DNA of 64,000 bases from Acanthosepion lycidas (lineage: Eukaryota; Mollusca; Cephalopoda; Sepiida; Sepiidae). The DNA lies in the NCBI GenBank assembly GCA_963932145.1, contig OZ010577.1, positions 16,345,889-16,409,888 of the forward strand, given 5' to 3'. Made by a program: the position numbers and the translations under genes. This document shows, piece by piece, positions 52,370-64,000 of the stretch; within the stretch, counting starts at the first letter, position 1, and each line of letters starts with the position of its first letter. The notes beneath the pieces were generated by a model that did not search any database, was not told where the DNA came from, and saw only the letters and a list, made by a program, of their open reading frames with translations.

Positions 52370-53630
52370 GCAAAGGATACTATCCATATAACAGGGATTT
52401 CCTTGAAAAACTGTTGACGCAAAATTGGTGATCGCTGTATGTTTCTCTCCTGCCGTGCGTTCTATTTACCTTTACATTCTTTCATTTCACTTTATGAACA
52501 GGAAAGGGCCTCCTCTAAAACCGGCTTACAATTATTTTTCATTCGAACTCATACAGTGAGCGTAGCATGCAAAGGTTACGACTCACGTAACAGGGATTTC
52601 CTTGAAAAACTGTGTGGACGCAAAATGGGTGATCGCTGTATGTTTCTCTCCTGCCGTGCGTTCTATTTACCTTTACATTCTTTCATTTCACTTTATGAAC
52701 AGGCAAGAGGCTCCTCTAAAACCGGCTTACAATTATTTTTCTTTCGAACTCATACAGTGAGCGTAGCATGCAAAGCTTACGACTCACGTAACAGGGTTTT
52801 CCTTGAAAAATTGTGTGGACGCAAAATGGGTGATCACTGTATGTTTCTCTCCTGACTTGCGTTCTATTTACCTTTACATTCTTTCATTTAACTTTATGAA
52901 CAGGCAAGATCCTCCTCTAAAAGCTGCTTACAATTATTTTTAATTCGAACTCATACAGTGAGCGTAGCATGCAAAGGTTACGACTCACGTAACAAAGATT
53001 TCCTTGAAAAACTGTGTGGACGCAAAATGGGTGATCGCTGTATGTTTCTCTCATGCCGTGCGTTCTATTAACATTTACATTCTTTCATTTAACTTTATGA
53101 ACAGGCAAGAGCCTCCTCTAAAAGCTGCTTACAATTATTTTTCATTCGAATTCATACAGTGAGCGTAGCATGCAAAGGTTACGACTCAGTTAACAGGGAT
53201 TTCCTTGAAAAACTGTGTGGACGCAAAATGGGTGATCGCTGTATGTTTCTCTCCTGCCGTGCGTTCTATTTACCTTTACATTCTTTCATTTAACTTTATG
53301 AACAGGCAAGAGCCTCCTCTAAAAGCTGCTTACAATTATTTTTCATTCGAACTCATACAGTGAGCGTAGCATGCAAAGGATACTATTCATATAACAGGGA
53401 TTTCCTTGAAAAACTGTGCGGACGGAAAATGGGTGATCGCTGTATGTTTCTCTCCTGCCGTGCGTTCTATTTACCTTTACATTCTTTCATTTCACTTTAT
53501 GAACAGGCAAGAGCCTCCTCTAAAACCGGCTTACAATTATTTTTCATTCGAACTCATAGTGAGCGTAGCATGCAAAGGATACTATTCATATAACAGGGAT
53601 TTCCTTGAAAAACTGTGTGGACGCAAAATG
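52370..53630 (+). repeat. Source-like segment duplicated at 60.6 kb
   Basis: Markers in order: CTATCCATAT (52380), AATTGGTGATC, AACAGGAAAGGG (52498), TTTCTTTCGAACTC (about 52737), AAGCTTACGAC, AACAGGGTTTTCC, CCTGACTTGCG (about 52851), CAAGATCCTCC, AACAAAGATT (52993), GAATTCATAC and GTGCGGACGG (53417). All recur at +8231 (60611 onward). One difference: the left copy lacks 2 bp in CTGTTGACGC (about 52412). Confidence 0.83.
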
Positions 53631-56600
53631 GGTGATCGCTGTATGTTTCTCTCCTGCCGTGCGTTCTATTTACCTTTACATTCTTTCATTTCACTTTATG
53701 AACAGGCAAGAGCCTCCTCTAAAAGCTGCTTACAATTATTTTTCATTCGAACTCATACAGTGAGCGTAGCATGCAAAGGTTACGACTCACGTAACAGGGA
53801 TTTCCTTGAAAAACTGTGTGGACGCAAAATGGGTGATCGCTGTATGTTTCTCTCCTGCCGTGCGTTCTATTTACCTTTACATTCTTTCATTTAACTTTAT
53901 GAACAGGCAAGAGCCTCCTCTAAAAGCTGCTTACAATTATTTTTCATTCGAACTCATACAGTGAGCGTAGCATGCAAATGTTACGACTCACGTAACAGGG
54001 ATTGCCTTGAAAAACTGTGTGGACGCAAAATGGGTGATCGCTGTATGTTTCTCTCCTGCCGTGTGTTCTATTTACCTTTACATTCTTTCATTTAACTTTA
54101 TGAACAGGCAAGAGCCTCCTCTAAAAGCAGCTTACAATTATTTTTCATTCGAACTCATACAGTGAGCGTAGCATGCAAAGGTTACGACTCACGTAACAGG
54201 GATTTCCTTGAAAAACTGTGTGGACGCAAAATGGGTAATCGCTATATGTTTCTCTCCTGACGTGCTATCTATTTACCTTTACATTCTTTCATTTAACTTT
54301 ATGAACAGGCAAGATCCTCCTCGAAAAGCTGCTTACAATTATTTTTCATTCGAACTCATACAGTGAGCGTAGCATGCAAAGGTTACGACTCACGTAACAG
54401 GGATGTCATTGAAAAACTGTGTGGACGCAAAATGGGTGATCGCTGTATGTTTCTCTCCTGCCGTGCGTTCTATTTACCTTTACATTCTTTCATTTAACTT
54501 TATAAACAGGCAAGAGGCTCCTCTAAAAGCTGCTTACAATTATTTTTCCATCGAACTCATACAGTGAGCGTAGCATGCAAAGGTTACGACTCACGTAACA
54601 GGGATTTCCTTGAAAAACTGTGTGGACGCAAAATGGGTGATCGCTGTATGTTTCTCTCCTGCCGTGCGTTCTATTTACCTTTACATTCTTTCATTTAACT
54701 TTATGAACAGGCAAGAGGCTCCTCTAAAAGCTGCTTACAATTATTTTTCATTCGAACTCATACAGTGAGCGTAGCATGCAAAGGTTACGACTCATGTAAC
54801 AGGGATTTCCTTGAAAAACTTTGTGGACGCAAAATGGGTGATCGCTGTATGTTTCTCTCCTGCCGTGCGTTCTATTTACCTTTACATTCTTTCATTTCAC
54901 TTTATGAACAGGCAAGAGGCTCCTCTAAAACTGCTTACAATTATTTTTCATTCGAACTCATACAGTGAGCGTAGCATGCAAAGGTTACGACTCACGTAAC
55001 AGGGATTTCCTTGAAAAACTGTGTGGACGCAAAATGGGTGATCGCTGTATGTTTCTCTCCTGCCGTGCGTTCTATTTACCTTTACATTCTTTCATTTAAC
55101 TTTATGAACAGGCAAGAGCCTCCTCTAAAACCGGCTTACAATTATTTTTCATTCGAACTCATACAATGAGCGTAGCATGCAAAGGATACTATCCATATAA
55201 CAGGGATTTCCTTGAAAAACTGTGTGGACGCAAAATGGGTGATCGCTGTATGTTTCTCTCCTGCCGTGCGTTCTATTTACCTTTACATTCTTTCATTTCA
55301 CTTCATGAACAGGCAAGAGCCTCCTCTAAAAGCTGCTTACATTTATTTTTCATTCGAACTCATACAGTGAGCGTAGCATGCAAAGGTTCCGACTCACGTA
55401 ACAGGGATTTCCCTGAAAAACTGTGTGGACGCAAAATGGATGATCGCTGTATGTTTCTCTCCTGCCGTGCGTTCTATTTACCTTTACATTCTTTCATTAA
55501 ATTTATGAACAAGCAAGAGGCTCCTCTAAAAGCTGCTTACAATTATTTTTCATTCGAACTCATACAGTGAGCGTAGCATGCAAAGGTTCCGACTCACGTA
55601 ACAGGGATTTCCTTGAAAAACTGTGTGGACGCAAAATGGGTGATCGCTGTATGTTTCTCTCCTGCCGTGCGTTCTATTTACCTTTACATTCTTTCATTTA
55701 ACTTTATGAAAAGGCAAGAGCCTCCTCTAAAAGCTGCTTGCAATTATTTTTCATTCGAACTCATACAGTGAGCGTAGCATGCAAAGGTTACGACTCACGT
55801 AACAGTGATTTCCTTGAAAAACTGTGTGGACGCAAAATGGGTGATCGCTGTATGTTTCTCTCCTGCCGTGCGTTCTATTTACCTTTACATTCTTTCATTT
55901 AACTTTATGAACAGGCAAGAGGCTCCTCTAAAAGCTGCTTACAATTATTTTTCATTCGAACTCATACAGTGAGCGTAGCATGCAAAGGTTACGACTCACG
56001 TAACAGGGATTTCCTTGAAAAACTGTGTGGACGCAAAATGGGTGATCGCTGTATGTTTCTCTCCTGCTGTGCGTTCTATTTACCTTTACATTCTTTCATT
56101 TCACTTTATGAACAGGCAAGAGGCTCCTCTAAAAGCTGCTTACAATTATTTTTCATTCGAACTCATACAGTGAGCGTAGCATGCAAAGGTTACGACTCAC
56201 GTAACAGGGATTTCCTTGAAAAACTGTGTGGACGCAAAATGGGTAATCGCTGTATGTTTCTCTCCTGACGTGCGTTCTATTTACCTTTACATTCTTTCAT
56301 TTAACTTTATGAACAGGCAAGATCCTCCTCTAAAAGCTGCTTACAATTATTTTTCATTCGAACTCATACAGTGAGCGTAGCATGCAAAGGTTACGACTCA
56401 CGTAACAAAGATTTCCTTGAAAAACTGTGTGGACGCAAAATGGGTGATCGCTGTCTGTTTCTCTCCTGCCGTGCGTTCTATTTACCTTTACATTCTTTCA
56501 TTTAACTTTATGAACAGGCAAGAGGCTCCTCTAAAAGCTGCTTACAATTATTTTTCATTCGAACTCATACAGTGAGCGTAGCATGCAAAGGTTACGACTC

Positions 56601-57999
56601 ACGTAACAGGGATTTCCTTGAAAAACTGTGTGGACGCAAAATGGGTGATCGCTGTATGTTTCTCTCCTGCCGTGCGTTCTATTTACCTTTACATTCTTTC
56701 ATTTAACTTTATGAACAGGCAAGAGCCTCCTCTAAAATCTGCTTACAATTATTTTTCATTCGAACTCATACAGTGAGCGTAGCATGCAAAGGTTACGACT
56801 CATGTAACAGGGATTTCCTTGAAAAACTGTGTGGACGCAAAATGGGTGATCGCTGTATGTTTCTCTCCTGCCGTGCGTTCTATTTACCTTTACATTCTTT
56901 CATTTAACTTTATGAACAGGCAAGAGCCTCCTCTAAAATAGGCTTACAATTATTTTTTCATTCGAACTCATACAGTGAGCGTAGCATGCAAAGGTTACGA
57001 CTCACGTAACAGGGATTTCCTTCAAAAACTGTGTGGATGCAAAGTGGGTGATCGCTTTATGTTTCTCTCCTGCCGTGCGTTCTATTTACCTTTACATTCT
57101 TTCATTTCACTTTATGAACAGGCAAGAGCCTCCTCTAAAAGCTGCTTACAATTATTTTTCATTCGAACTCATACAGTGAGCGTAGCATGCAAAGGTTACG
57201 ACTCACGTAACAGGGATTTCCTTGAAAAACTGTGTGGACGCAAAGTGGGTGATCGCTGTATGTTTCTCTCCTGCCGTGCGTTCTATTTACCTTTACATTC
57301 TTTCATTTCACTTTATGAACAGGCAAGAGTCTCCTCTAAAACATGCTTACAATTATTTTTCATTCGAACTCATACAGTGAGCGTAGCATGCAAAGGATAC
57401 TATTCATATAACAGGGATTTCCTTGAAAAACTGTGTGGACGCAAAGTGGGTGATCGCTGTATGTTTCTCTCCTGCCGTGCGTTCTATTTACCTTTACATT
57501 CTTTCATTTCACTTTATGAACAGGCAAGAGCCTCCTCTAAAACCGGCTTACAATTATTTTTCATTCGAACATACAGTGAGCGTAGCATGCAAAGGAAACT
57601 ATTCATATAACAGGGATTTCCTTGAAAAACTGTGTGGACGCAAAATGGGTGATCTCTCTATGTTTCTCTCCTGCCGTGCGTTCTATTTACATTTACATTC
57701 TTTCATTTCACTTTATGAACAGGCAAGAGCCTCCTCTAAAACCGGCTTACAATTATTTTTCATTCGAACTCATACAGTGAGCGTAGCATGCAAAGGTTAC
57801 GACTCCCGTAACAGGGATTTCCTTTAAAATCTGTGTGGACGCAAAATGGGTGATCGCTGTATGTTTCTCTCCTACCGTGCGTTCTATTTACCTTTACAAT
57901 CTTTCATTTCACTTTATGAACAGGCAAGAGCCTCCTCTAAAACCGGCTTACAATTATTTTTCATTCGAACTCATAGTGAGCGTAGCATGCAAAGGATAC

Positions 58000-59330
58000 T
58001 ATTCATATAACAGGGATTTCCTTGAAAAACTGTGTGGACGCAAAATGGGTGATCGCTGTATGTTTCTCTCCTGCCGTGCGTTCTATTTACCTTTACATTC
58101 TTTCATTTAACTTTATGAACAGGCAAGAGGCTCCTCTTAAAGCTGCTTACAATAATTTTTCATTCGTACTCATACAGTGAGCGTAGCATGCAAAGGTTAC
58201 GACTCACGTAACAAAATTTCCTTGAAAAACTGTGTGGACGCAAAATGGGTGATCGCTGTATGTTTCTCTCCTGCCGTGCGTTCTATTTACCTTTACATTC
58301 TTTCATTTAACTTTATGAACAGGCAAGAGCCTCCTCTAAAAGCTGCTTACAATTATTTTTCATTCGAACACATATAGTGAGCTTAGCATGCAAAGGTTAC
58401 GACTCACGTAACAGGGATGTCCTTGAAAAACTGTGTGGACGCAAAATGGGTGATCGCTGTATTTTTCTCTCCTGCCGTGCGTTCTATTTACCTTTACATT
58501 CTTTCATTTAACTTTATGAACAGACAAGAGGCTCCTCTAAAAGCTGCTTACAATTATTTTTCATTCGAACTCATACAGTGAGCGTAGCATGCAAAGGTTA
58601 CGACTCACGTAACAGGGATTTCCTTGAAAAACTGTGTGGACGCAAAATGGGTGATCGCTGTATGTTTCTCTCCTGCCGTGCGTTCTATTTACCTTTACAT
58701 TCTTTCATTTAACTTTATGAACAGGCAAGAGCCTCCTCTAAAACCGGCTTACAATTATTTTTCATTCAAACTCATACAGTGAGCGTAGCATGCAAAGGAT
58801 ACTATCCATATAACAGGGATTTCCTTGAAAAACTGTGTGGACGCAAAATGGGTGATCGCTGTATGTTTCTCTCCTGCCGTGCGTTCTATTTACCTTTACA
58901 TTCTTTCATTTCACTTTATGAAGAGGAAAGGGCCTCCTCTAAAAGCTGCTTACAATTATTTTTCATTCGAACTCATACAGTGAGCGTAGCATGCAAAGGT
59001 TACGACTCACGTAACAGGGATTTCCTTGAAAAACTGTGTGGACGCAAAATGGGTGATCGCTGTATGTTTCTCTCCTGCCGTGCGTTCTATTTACCTTTAC
59101 ATTCTTTCATTTAACTTTATGAACAGGCAAGAGCCTCCTCTAAAAGCTGCTTACAATTATTTTTCATTCGAACTCATACAGTGAGCGTAGCATGCATAGG
59201 TTACGACTCATGTAACAGGGATTTCCTTGAAAAACTGTGTGGACGCAAAATGGGTGATCGCTGTATGTTTCTCTCCTGCCGTGCGTTCTATTTACCTTTA
59301 CATTCTTTCATTTAACTTTATGAACAGGCA
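58000..59330 (+). repeat. Segment duplicated at 61.85 kb
   Basis: CTCCTCTTAAAG (about 58131), AACAAAATTTCC (58211), CATATAGTGAGCTTAGC (58370), GGGATGTCC (58413), GTATTTTTCTC (about 58459), AACAGACAAG, CATTCAAACTC (58761), CTATCCATAT and GCATAGGTTACGACTCATG (59194) recur at +3814. Homology stops near 59330, where GAGTCTCC meets GAGGCTCC in the other copy. Confidence 0.83.
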
Positions 59331-60599
59331 AGAGTCTCCTCTAAAAGCTGCTTACAATTATTTTTCATTCGAACTCATACAGTGAGCGTAGCATGCAAAG
59401 GTTACGACTCACGTAACAGGGATTTCCTTGAAAAACTGTGTGGACGCAAATTGGGTGATCGCTGTATGTTTCTCTCCTGCCGTGCGTTCTATTTACCTTT
59501 ACATTCTTTCATTTCACTTTATGAACAGGCAAGGGCCTCCTCTAAAACCGGCTTACAATTATTTTTCATTCGAACTCATACAGTGAGCGTAGCATGCAAA
59601 GGATACTATTCATATAACAGGGATTTCCTTGAAAAACTGTGTGGATGCAAAATGGGTGATCGCTGTATGTTTCTCTCCTGCCGTGCGTTCTATTTACCTT
59701 TACATTCTTTCATTTCACTTTATAAACAGGCAAAGGCCTCCTCTAAAACCGGCTTACAATTATTTTTCATTCGAACTCATACAGTGAGCGTAGCATGCAA
59801 AGGATACTATTCATATAACAGGGATTTCCTTGAAAAACTGTGTGGACGGAAAATGGGTGATCGCTGTATGTTTCTCTCCTGCCGTGCGTTCTATTTACCT
59901 TTACATTCTTTCATTTCACTTTATAAACAGGCAAGGGCCTCCTCTAAAAGCTGCTTACAATTATTTTTCATTCGAATTCATACAGTGAGCGTAGCATGCA
60001 AAGGTTACGACTCACGTAACAGGGATTTCCTTGAAAAACTGTGTGGACGCAAAATGGGTGATCGCTGTATGTTTCTCTCCTGCCGTGCGTTGTATTTACC
60101 TTTACATTCTTTCATTTAACTTTATGAACAGGCAAGAGCCTCCTCTAAAAGCTGCTTACAATTATTTTTCATTCGAACTCATACAGTGAGCGTAGCATGC
60201 AAAGGATACTATTCATATAACAGGGATTTCCTTGAAAAACTGTGCGGACGGAAAATGGGTGATCGCTGTATGTTTCTCTCCTGCCGTGCGTTCTATTTAC
60301 CTTTACATTCTTTCATTTCACTTTATGAACAGGCAAGAGCCTCCTCTAAAACCGGCTTACAATTATTTTTCATTCGAACTCATAGTGAGCGTAGCATGCA
60401 AAGGATACTATTCATATAACAGGGATTTCCTTGAAAAACTGTGTGGACGCAAAATGGGTGATCGCTGTATGTTTCTCTCCTGCCGTGCGTTCTATTTACC
60501 TTTACATTCTTTCATTTAACTTTATGAACAGGCAAGAGCCTCCTCTAAAACCGGCTTACAATTATTTTTCATTCGAACTCATACAGTGAGCGTAGCATG

Positions 60600-63140
60600 C
60601 TAAGGATACTATCCATATAACAGGGATTTCCTTGAAAAACTGTGTGGACGCAAAATTGGTGATCGCTGTATGTTTCTCTCCTGCCGTGCGTTCTATTTAC
60701 CTTTACATTCTTTCATTTCACTTTATGAACAGGAAAGGGCCTCCTCTAAAACCGGCTTACAATTATTTTTCATTCGAACTCATACAGTGAGCGTAGCATG
60801 CAAAGGTTACGACTCACGTAACAGGGATTTCCTTGAAAAACTGTGTGGACGCAAAATGGGTGATCGCTGTATGTTTCTCTCCTGCCGTGCGTTCTATTTA
60901 CCTTTACATTCTTTCATTTCACTTTATGAACAGACAAGAGGCTCCTCTAAAACCGGCTTACAATTATTTTTCTTTCGAACTCATACAGTGAGCGTAGCAT
61001 GCAAAGCTTACGACTCACGTAACAGGGTTTTCCTTGAAAAATTGTGTGGACGCAAAATGGGTGATCGCTGTATGTTTCTCTCCTGACTTGCGTTCTATTT
61101 ACCTTTACATTCTTTCATTTAACTTTATGAACAGGCAAGATCCTCCTCTAAAAGCTGCTTACAATTATTTTTCATTCGAACTCATACAGTGACCGTAGCA
61201 TGCAAAGGTTACGACTCACGTAACAAAGATTTCCTTGAAAAACTGTGTGGACGCAAAATGGGTGATCGCTGTATGTTTCTCTCCTGCCGTGCGTTCTATT
61301 TACCTTTACATTCTTTCATTTAACTTTATGAACAGGCAAGAGCCTCCTCTAAAAGCTGCTTACAATTATTTTTCATTCGAATTCATACAGTGAGCGTAGC
61401 ATGCAAAGGTTACGACTCACGTAACAGCGATTTCCTTGAAAAACTGTGTGGACGCAAAATGGGTGATCGCTGTATGTTTCTCTCCTGCCGTGCGTTCTAT
61501 TTACCTTTACATTCTTTCATTTAACTTTATGAACAGGCAAGAGCCTCCTCTAAAAGCTGCTTACAATTATTTTTCATTCGAACTCATACAGTGAGCGTAG
61601 CATGCAAAGGATACTATTCATATAACAGGGATTTCCTTGAAAAACTGTGCGGACGGAAAATGGGTGATCGCTGTATGTTTCTCTCCTGCCGTGCGTTCTA
61701 TTTACCTTTACATTCTTTCATTTCACTTTATGAACAGGCAAGAGACTCCTCTAAAACCGGCTTACAATTATTTTTCATTCGAACTCATAGTGAGCGTAGC
61801 ATGCAAAGGATACTATTCATATAACAGGGATTTCCTTGAAAAACTGTGTGGACGCAAAATGGGTAATCGCTCTATGTTTCTCTCCTGCCGTGCGTTCTAT
61901 TTACCTTTACATTCTTTCATTTAACTTTATGAACAGGCAAGAGGCTCCTCTTAAAGCTGCTTACAATTATTTTTCATTCGTACTCATACAGTGAGCGTAG
62001 CATGCAAAGGTTACGACTCACGTAACAAAATTTCCTTGAAAAACTGTGTGGACGCAAAATGGGTGATCGCTGTATGTTTCTCTCCTGCCGTGCGTTCTAT
62101 TTACCTTTACATTCTTTCATTTAACTTTATGAACAGGCAAGAGCCTCCTCTAAAAGCTGCTTACAATTATTTTTCATTCGAACTCATATAGTGAGCTTAG
62201 CATGCAAAGGTTACGACTCACGTAACAGGGATGTCCTTGAAAAACTGTGTGGACGCAAAATGGGTGATCGCTGTATTTTTCTCTCCTGCCGTGCGTTCTA
62301 TTTACCTTTACATTCTTTCATTTAACTTTATGAACAGACAAGAGGCTCCTCTAAAAGCTGCTTACAATTATTTTTCATTCGAACTCATACAGTGAGCGTA
62401 GCATGCAAAGGTTACGACTCACGTAACAGGGATTTCCTTGAAAAACTGTGTGGACGCAAAATGGGTGATCGCTGTATGTTTCTCTCCTGCCGTGCGTTCT
62501 ATTTACCTTTACATTCTTTCATTTAACTTTATGAACAGGCAAGAGCCTCCTCTAAAACCGGCTTACAATTATTTTTCATTCAAACTCATACAGTGAGCGT
62601 AGCATGCAAAGGATACTATCCATATAACAGGGATTTCCTTGAAAAACTGTGTGGACGCAAAATGGGTGATCGCTGTATGTTTCTCTCCTGCCGTGCGTTC
62701 TATTTACCTTTACATTCTTTCATTTCACTTTATGAACAGGAAAGGGCCTCCTCTAAAAGCTGCTTACAATTATTTTTCATTCGAACTCATACAGTGAGCG
62801 TAGCATGCAAAGGTTACGACTCACGTAACAGGGATTTCCTTGAAAAACTGTGTGGACGCAAAATGGGTGATCGCAGTATGTTTCTCTCCTGCCGTGCGTT
62901 CTATTTACCTTTACATTCTTTCATTTAACTTTATGAACAGGCAAGAGCCTCCTCTAAAAGCTGCTTACAATTATTTTTCATTCGAACTCATACAGTGAGC
63001 GTAGCATGCATAGGTTACGACTCATGTAACAGGGATTTCCTTGAAAAACTGTGTGGACGCAAAATGGGTGATCGCTGTATGTTTCTCTCCTGCCGTGCGT
63101 TCTATTTACCTTTACATTCTTTCATTTAACTTTATGAACA
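60600..63140 (+). repeat. Mosaic segment joining copies of 52.4-53.6 kb and 58.0-59.3 kb
   Basis: The left half follows 52370-53630 (+8231) through GTGCGGACGG at about 61648. The right half, from about 61930, follows 58115-59330 (+3814), starting with CTCCTCTTAAAG at about 61945. The switch falls in shared B-type sequence between about 61660 and 61930. Private changes include GGGTAATCGCTCTATG (about 61860) and CGCAGTATG (about 62872). Confidence 0.82.
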
Positions 63141-64000
63141 GGCAAGAGGCTCCTCTAAAAGCTGCTTACAATTATTTTTCATTCGAACTCATACAGTGAG
63201 CGTAGCATGCAAAGGATACTATTCATATAACAGGGATTTCCTTGAAAAACTGTGCGGACGCAAAATTGGTGATCGCTGTATGTTTCTCTCCTGCCGTGCG
63301 TTCTATTTACCTTTACATTCTTTCATTTCACTTTATGAACAGGAAAGGGCCTCCTCTAAAACCGGCTTACAATTATTTTTCATTCGAACTCATACAGTGA
63401 GCGTAGCATGCAAAGGTTACGACTCATGTAACAGGGATTTCCTTGAAAAACTGTGTGGACGCAAAATGGGTGATCGCTGTATGTTTCTCTCCTGCCGTGC
63501 GTTCTATTTACCTTTACATTCTTTCATTGAACTTTATGAACAGGCAAGAGTCTCCTCTAAAAGCTGCTTACAATTATTTTTCATTCGAACTCATACAGTG
63601 AGCGTAGCATGCAAAGGATACTATTCATATAACAGGGATTTCCTTGAAAAACTGTGTGGATGCAAAATGGGTGATCGCTGTATGTTTCTCTCCTGCCGTG
63701 CGTTCTATTTACCTTTACATTCTTTCATTTCACTTTATAAACAGGCAAGGGCCTCCTCTAAAACCGGCTTACAATTATTTTTCATTCGAACTCATACAGT
63801 GAGCGTAGCATGCAAAGGATACTATTCATATAACAGGGATTTCCTTGAAAAACTGTGTGGACGGAAAATGGGTGATCGCTGTATGTTTCTCTCCTGCCGT
63901 GCGTTCTATTTCCCTTTACATTCTTTCATTTCACTTTATGAACAGGCAAGAGCCTCCTCTAAAACCGGCTTACAATTATTTTTCATTCGAACTCATAGTG
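63141..64000 (+). repeat. Right end of window, four units and a partial unit
   Basis: Continuation of the array as A and B units. It has TTCATTGAACTTT at about 63523 (GAA in place of TAA), GATGCAAAATG at about 63659, TTTATAAACAGG at about 63735 and TTTCCCTTTAC at about 63909. The last unit starts at 63901 and is cut by the window end, just after another CTCATAGTG 2-bp deletion at 63997. The array evidently continues beyond the window. Confidence 0.9.

Larger units (their letters stand above)
46500..60590 (+). repeat. Heterogeneous satellite region with many private indels
   Basis: Units still average about 201 bp, but many carry unique small deletions: about 47223 (2 bp), 47437 (1), 48391 (1), 51511 (1), 52101 (1), 52411 (2), 54928 (1), 55497 (1) and 57568 (2), besides the shared CTCATAGTGAG deletion (46539, 47339, 49948, 51151, 53558, 57974). 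Local duplications exist: about 47330-47660 matches 51140-51475 at +3814 (AACAGTGATT, GCACGCAAAGG, GTGCTTTCT), and 48770-49030 matches 50410-50840 with one unit inserted (GGAAGCAAA, CATTGGAACTC, AAGTTTACGAC, GGGAGATCGC). No gene was seen. Confidence 0.8.
1..64000 (+). repeat. Satellite DNA array, 201-bp unit, about 318 tandem copies
   Basis: The string GCGTTCTATT and its flanks recur every 201 bp (1, 202, 403, 805, 1006, 2011 and so on to 63901). Phase checked at about 30 places stays within +11 to -18 bp of a strict 201-bp lattice, and each shift is explained by a specific 1-2 bp indel. All units point the same way, with no foreign DNA between them. Hand count of the consensus gives 43 C and 39 G in 201 bp (41% GC). 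The unit was not recognised as a named satellite family. A long homogeneous array with a near-nucleosomal unit is typical of eukaryotic centromeric, pericentromeric or subtelomeric heterochromatin; that location is inference. Each unit has one GATC, one TTCGAA and one GCATGC in the consensus, so enzymes cutting these should give a 201-bp ladder. Confidence 0.98.

Noticed and set aside
1306-62928. About one hundred overlapping plus-strand open frames of 60-356 codons as genes
   Set aside because: All are the same 67-codon repeat read in one of its frames, mostly opened at GTG, ended by the unit's own TAA or by small indels, and rich in replacement changes. They follow from a unit length divisible by three.
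1-64000. CRISPR array
   Set aside because: The 201-bp unit repeats as a whole; there are no short repeats separated by unique spacers and no cas genes.
1-64000. rDNA, histone or other tandem gene cluster
   Set aside because: The unit is too short and shows no conserved rRNA, 5S, snRNA or histone sequence that I recognise.
1-64000. Transposon or viral insertion in the array
   Set aside because: The phase is continuous with only 1-2 bp indels; no terminal repeats, target duplications or non-satellite stretch were found.
1-64000. Prokaryotic origin
   Set aside because: A 64-kb homogeneous head-to-tail array without genes is not known from bacterial or archaeal chromosomes; the layout is that of eukaryotic satellite DNA.

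Overview
The window is one uninterrupted head-to-tail satellite DNA array and holds no recognisable gene. A unit of about 201 bp repeats from base 1 to base 64000, always in the same orientation. Following the unit phase across the window by hand gives 318 complete units plus a 100 bp partial unit from 63901. The small insertions and deletions located by eye sum to -18 bp, which accounts for the final phase exactly. No transposon, rRNA, tRNA, CRISPR array, unique spacer or inverted segment was seen.

A 64 kb monotonous array with a near-nucleosomal unit (~200 bp) points to eukaryotic heterochromatin, for example centromeric, pericentromeric or subtelomeric DNA. The species cannot be named. The consensus unit is about 41% GC by hand count and has 8 CpGs, close to the chance expectation of about 8.3. 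It is therefore not CpG-depleted, which argues mildly against an old, heavily methylated vertebrate satellite.

Units carry one of two main versions of a short box at unit positions 118-135 (unit position 1 = the GCG of GCGTTCTATT). The A version holds a perfect 6-bp dyad and closes an 11-bp hairpin; the B version destroys the dyad. Linked differences elsewhere include A/C at unit position 32, which turns an in-frame TAA into TCA. Because 201 = 3 x 67, units with TCA fuse into long open frames (up to 356 codons). These look like by-products of the repeat length, not genes.

Layout. 1-5.3 kb and 13.7-20.4 kb are related blocks marked by 202-bp units with one extra T. 5.3-13.7 kb holds a nearly perfect 14-unit tandem duplication (about 6.48-9.29 and 9.29-12.09 kb). 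15.8-20.1 kb holds an 11-unit tandem duplication. 20.4-24.8 kb is a mosaic related to 7-12 kb. 24.9-31.1 kb has three copies of a 6-unit core separated by variable spacers, with a more diverged copy at 33.1-34.7 kb. 34.6-40.7 kb is a 12/12/11-unit higher-order repeat, followed by rearranged derivatives to about 46.5 kb. 46.5-64 kb is the most heterogeneous part: it carries most private indels and at least one mosaic segment (60.6-63.1 kb), which suggests that the array edge lies to the right. The pattern is what repeated unequal exchange and gene conversion would produce.
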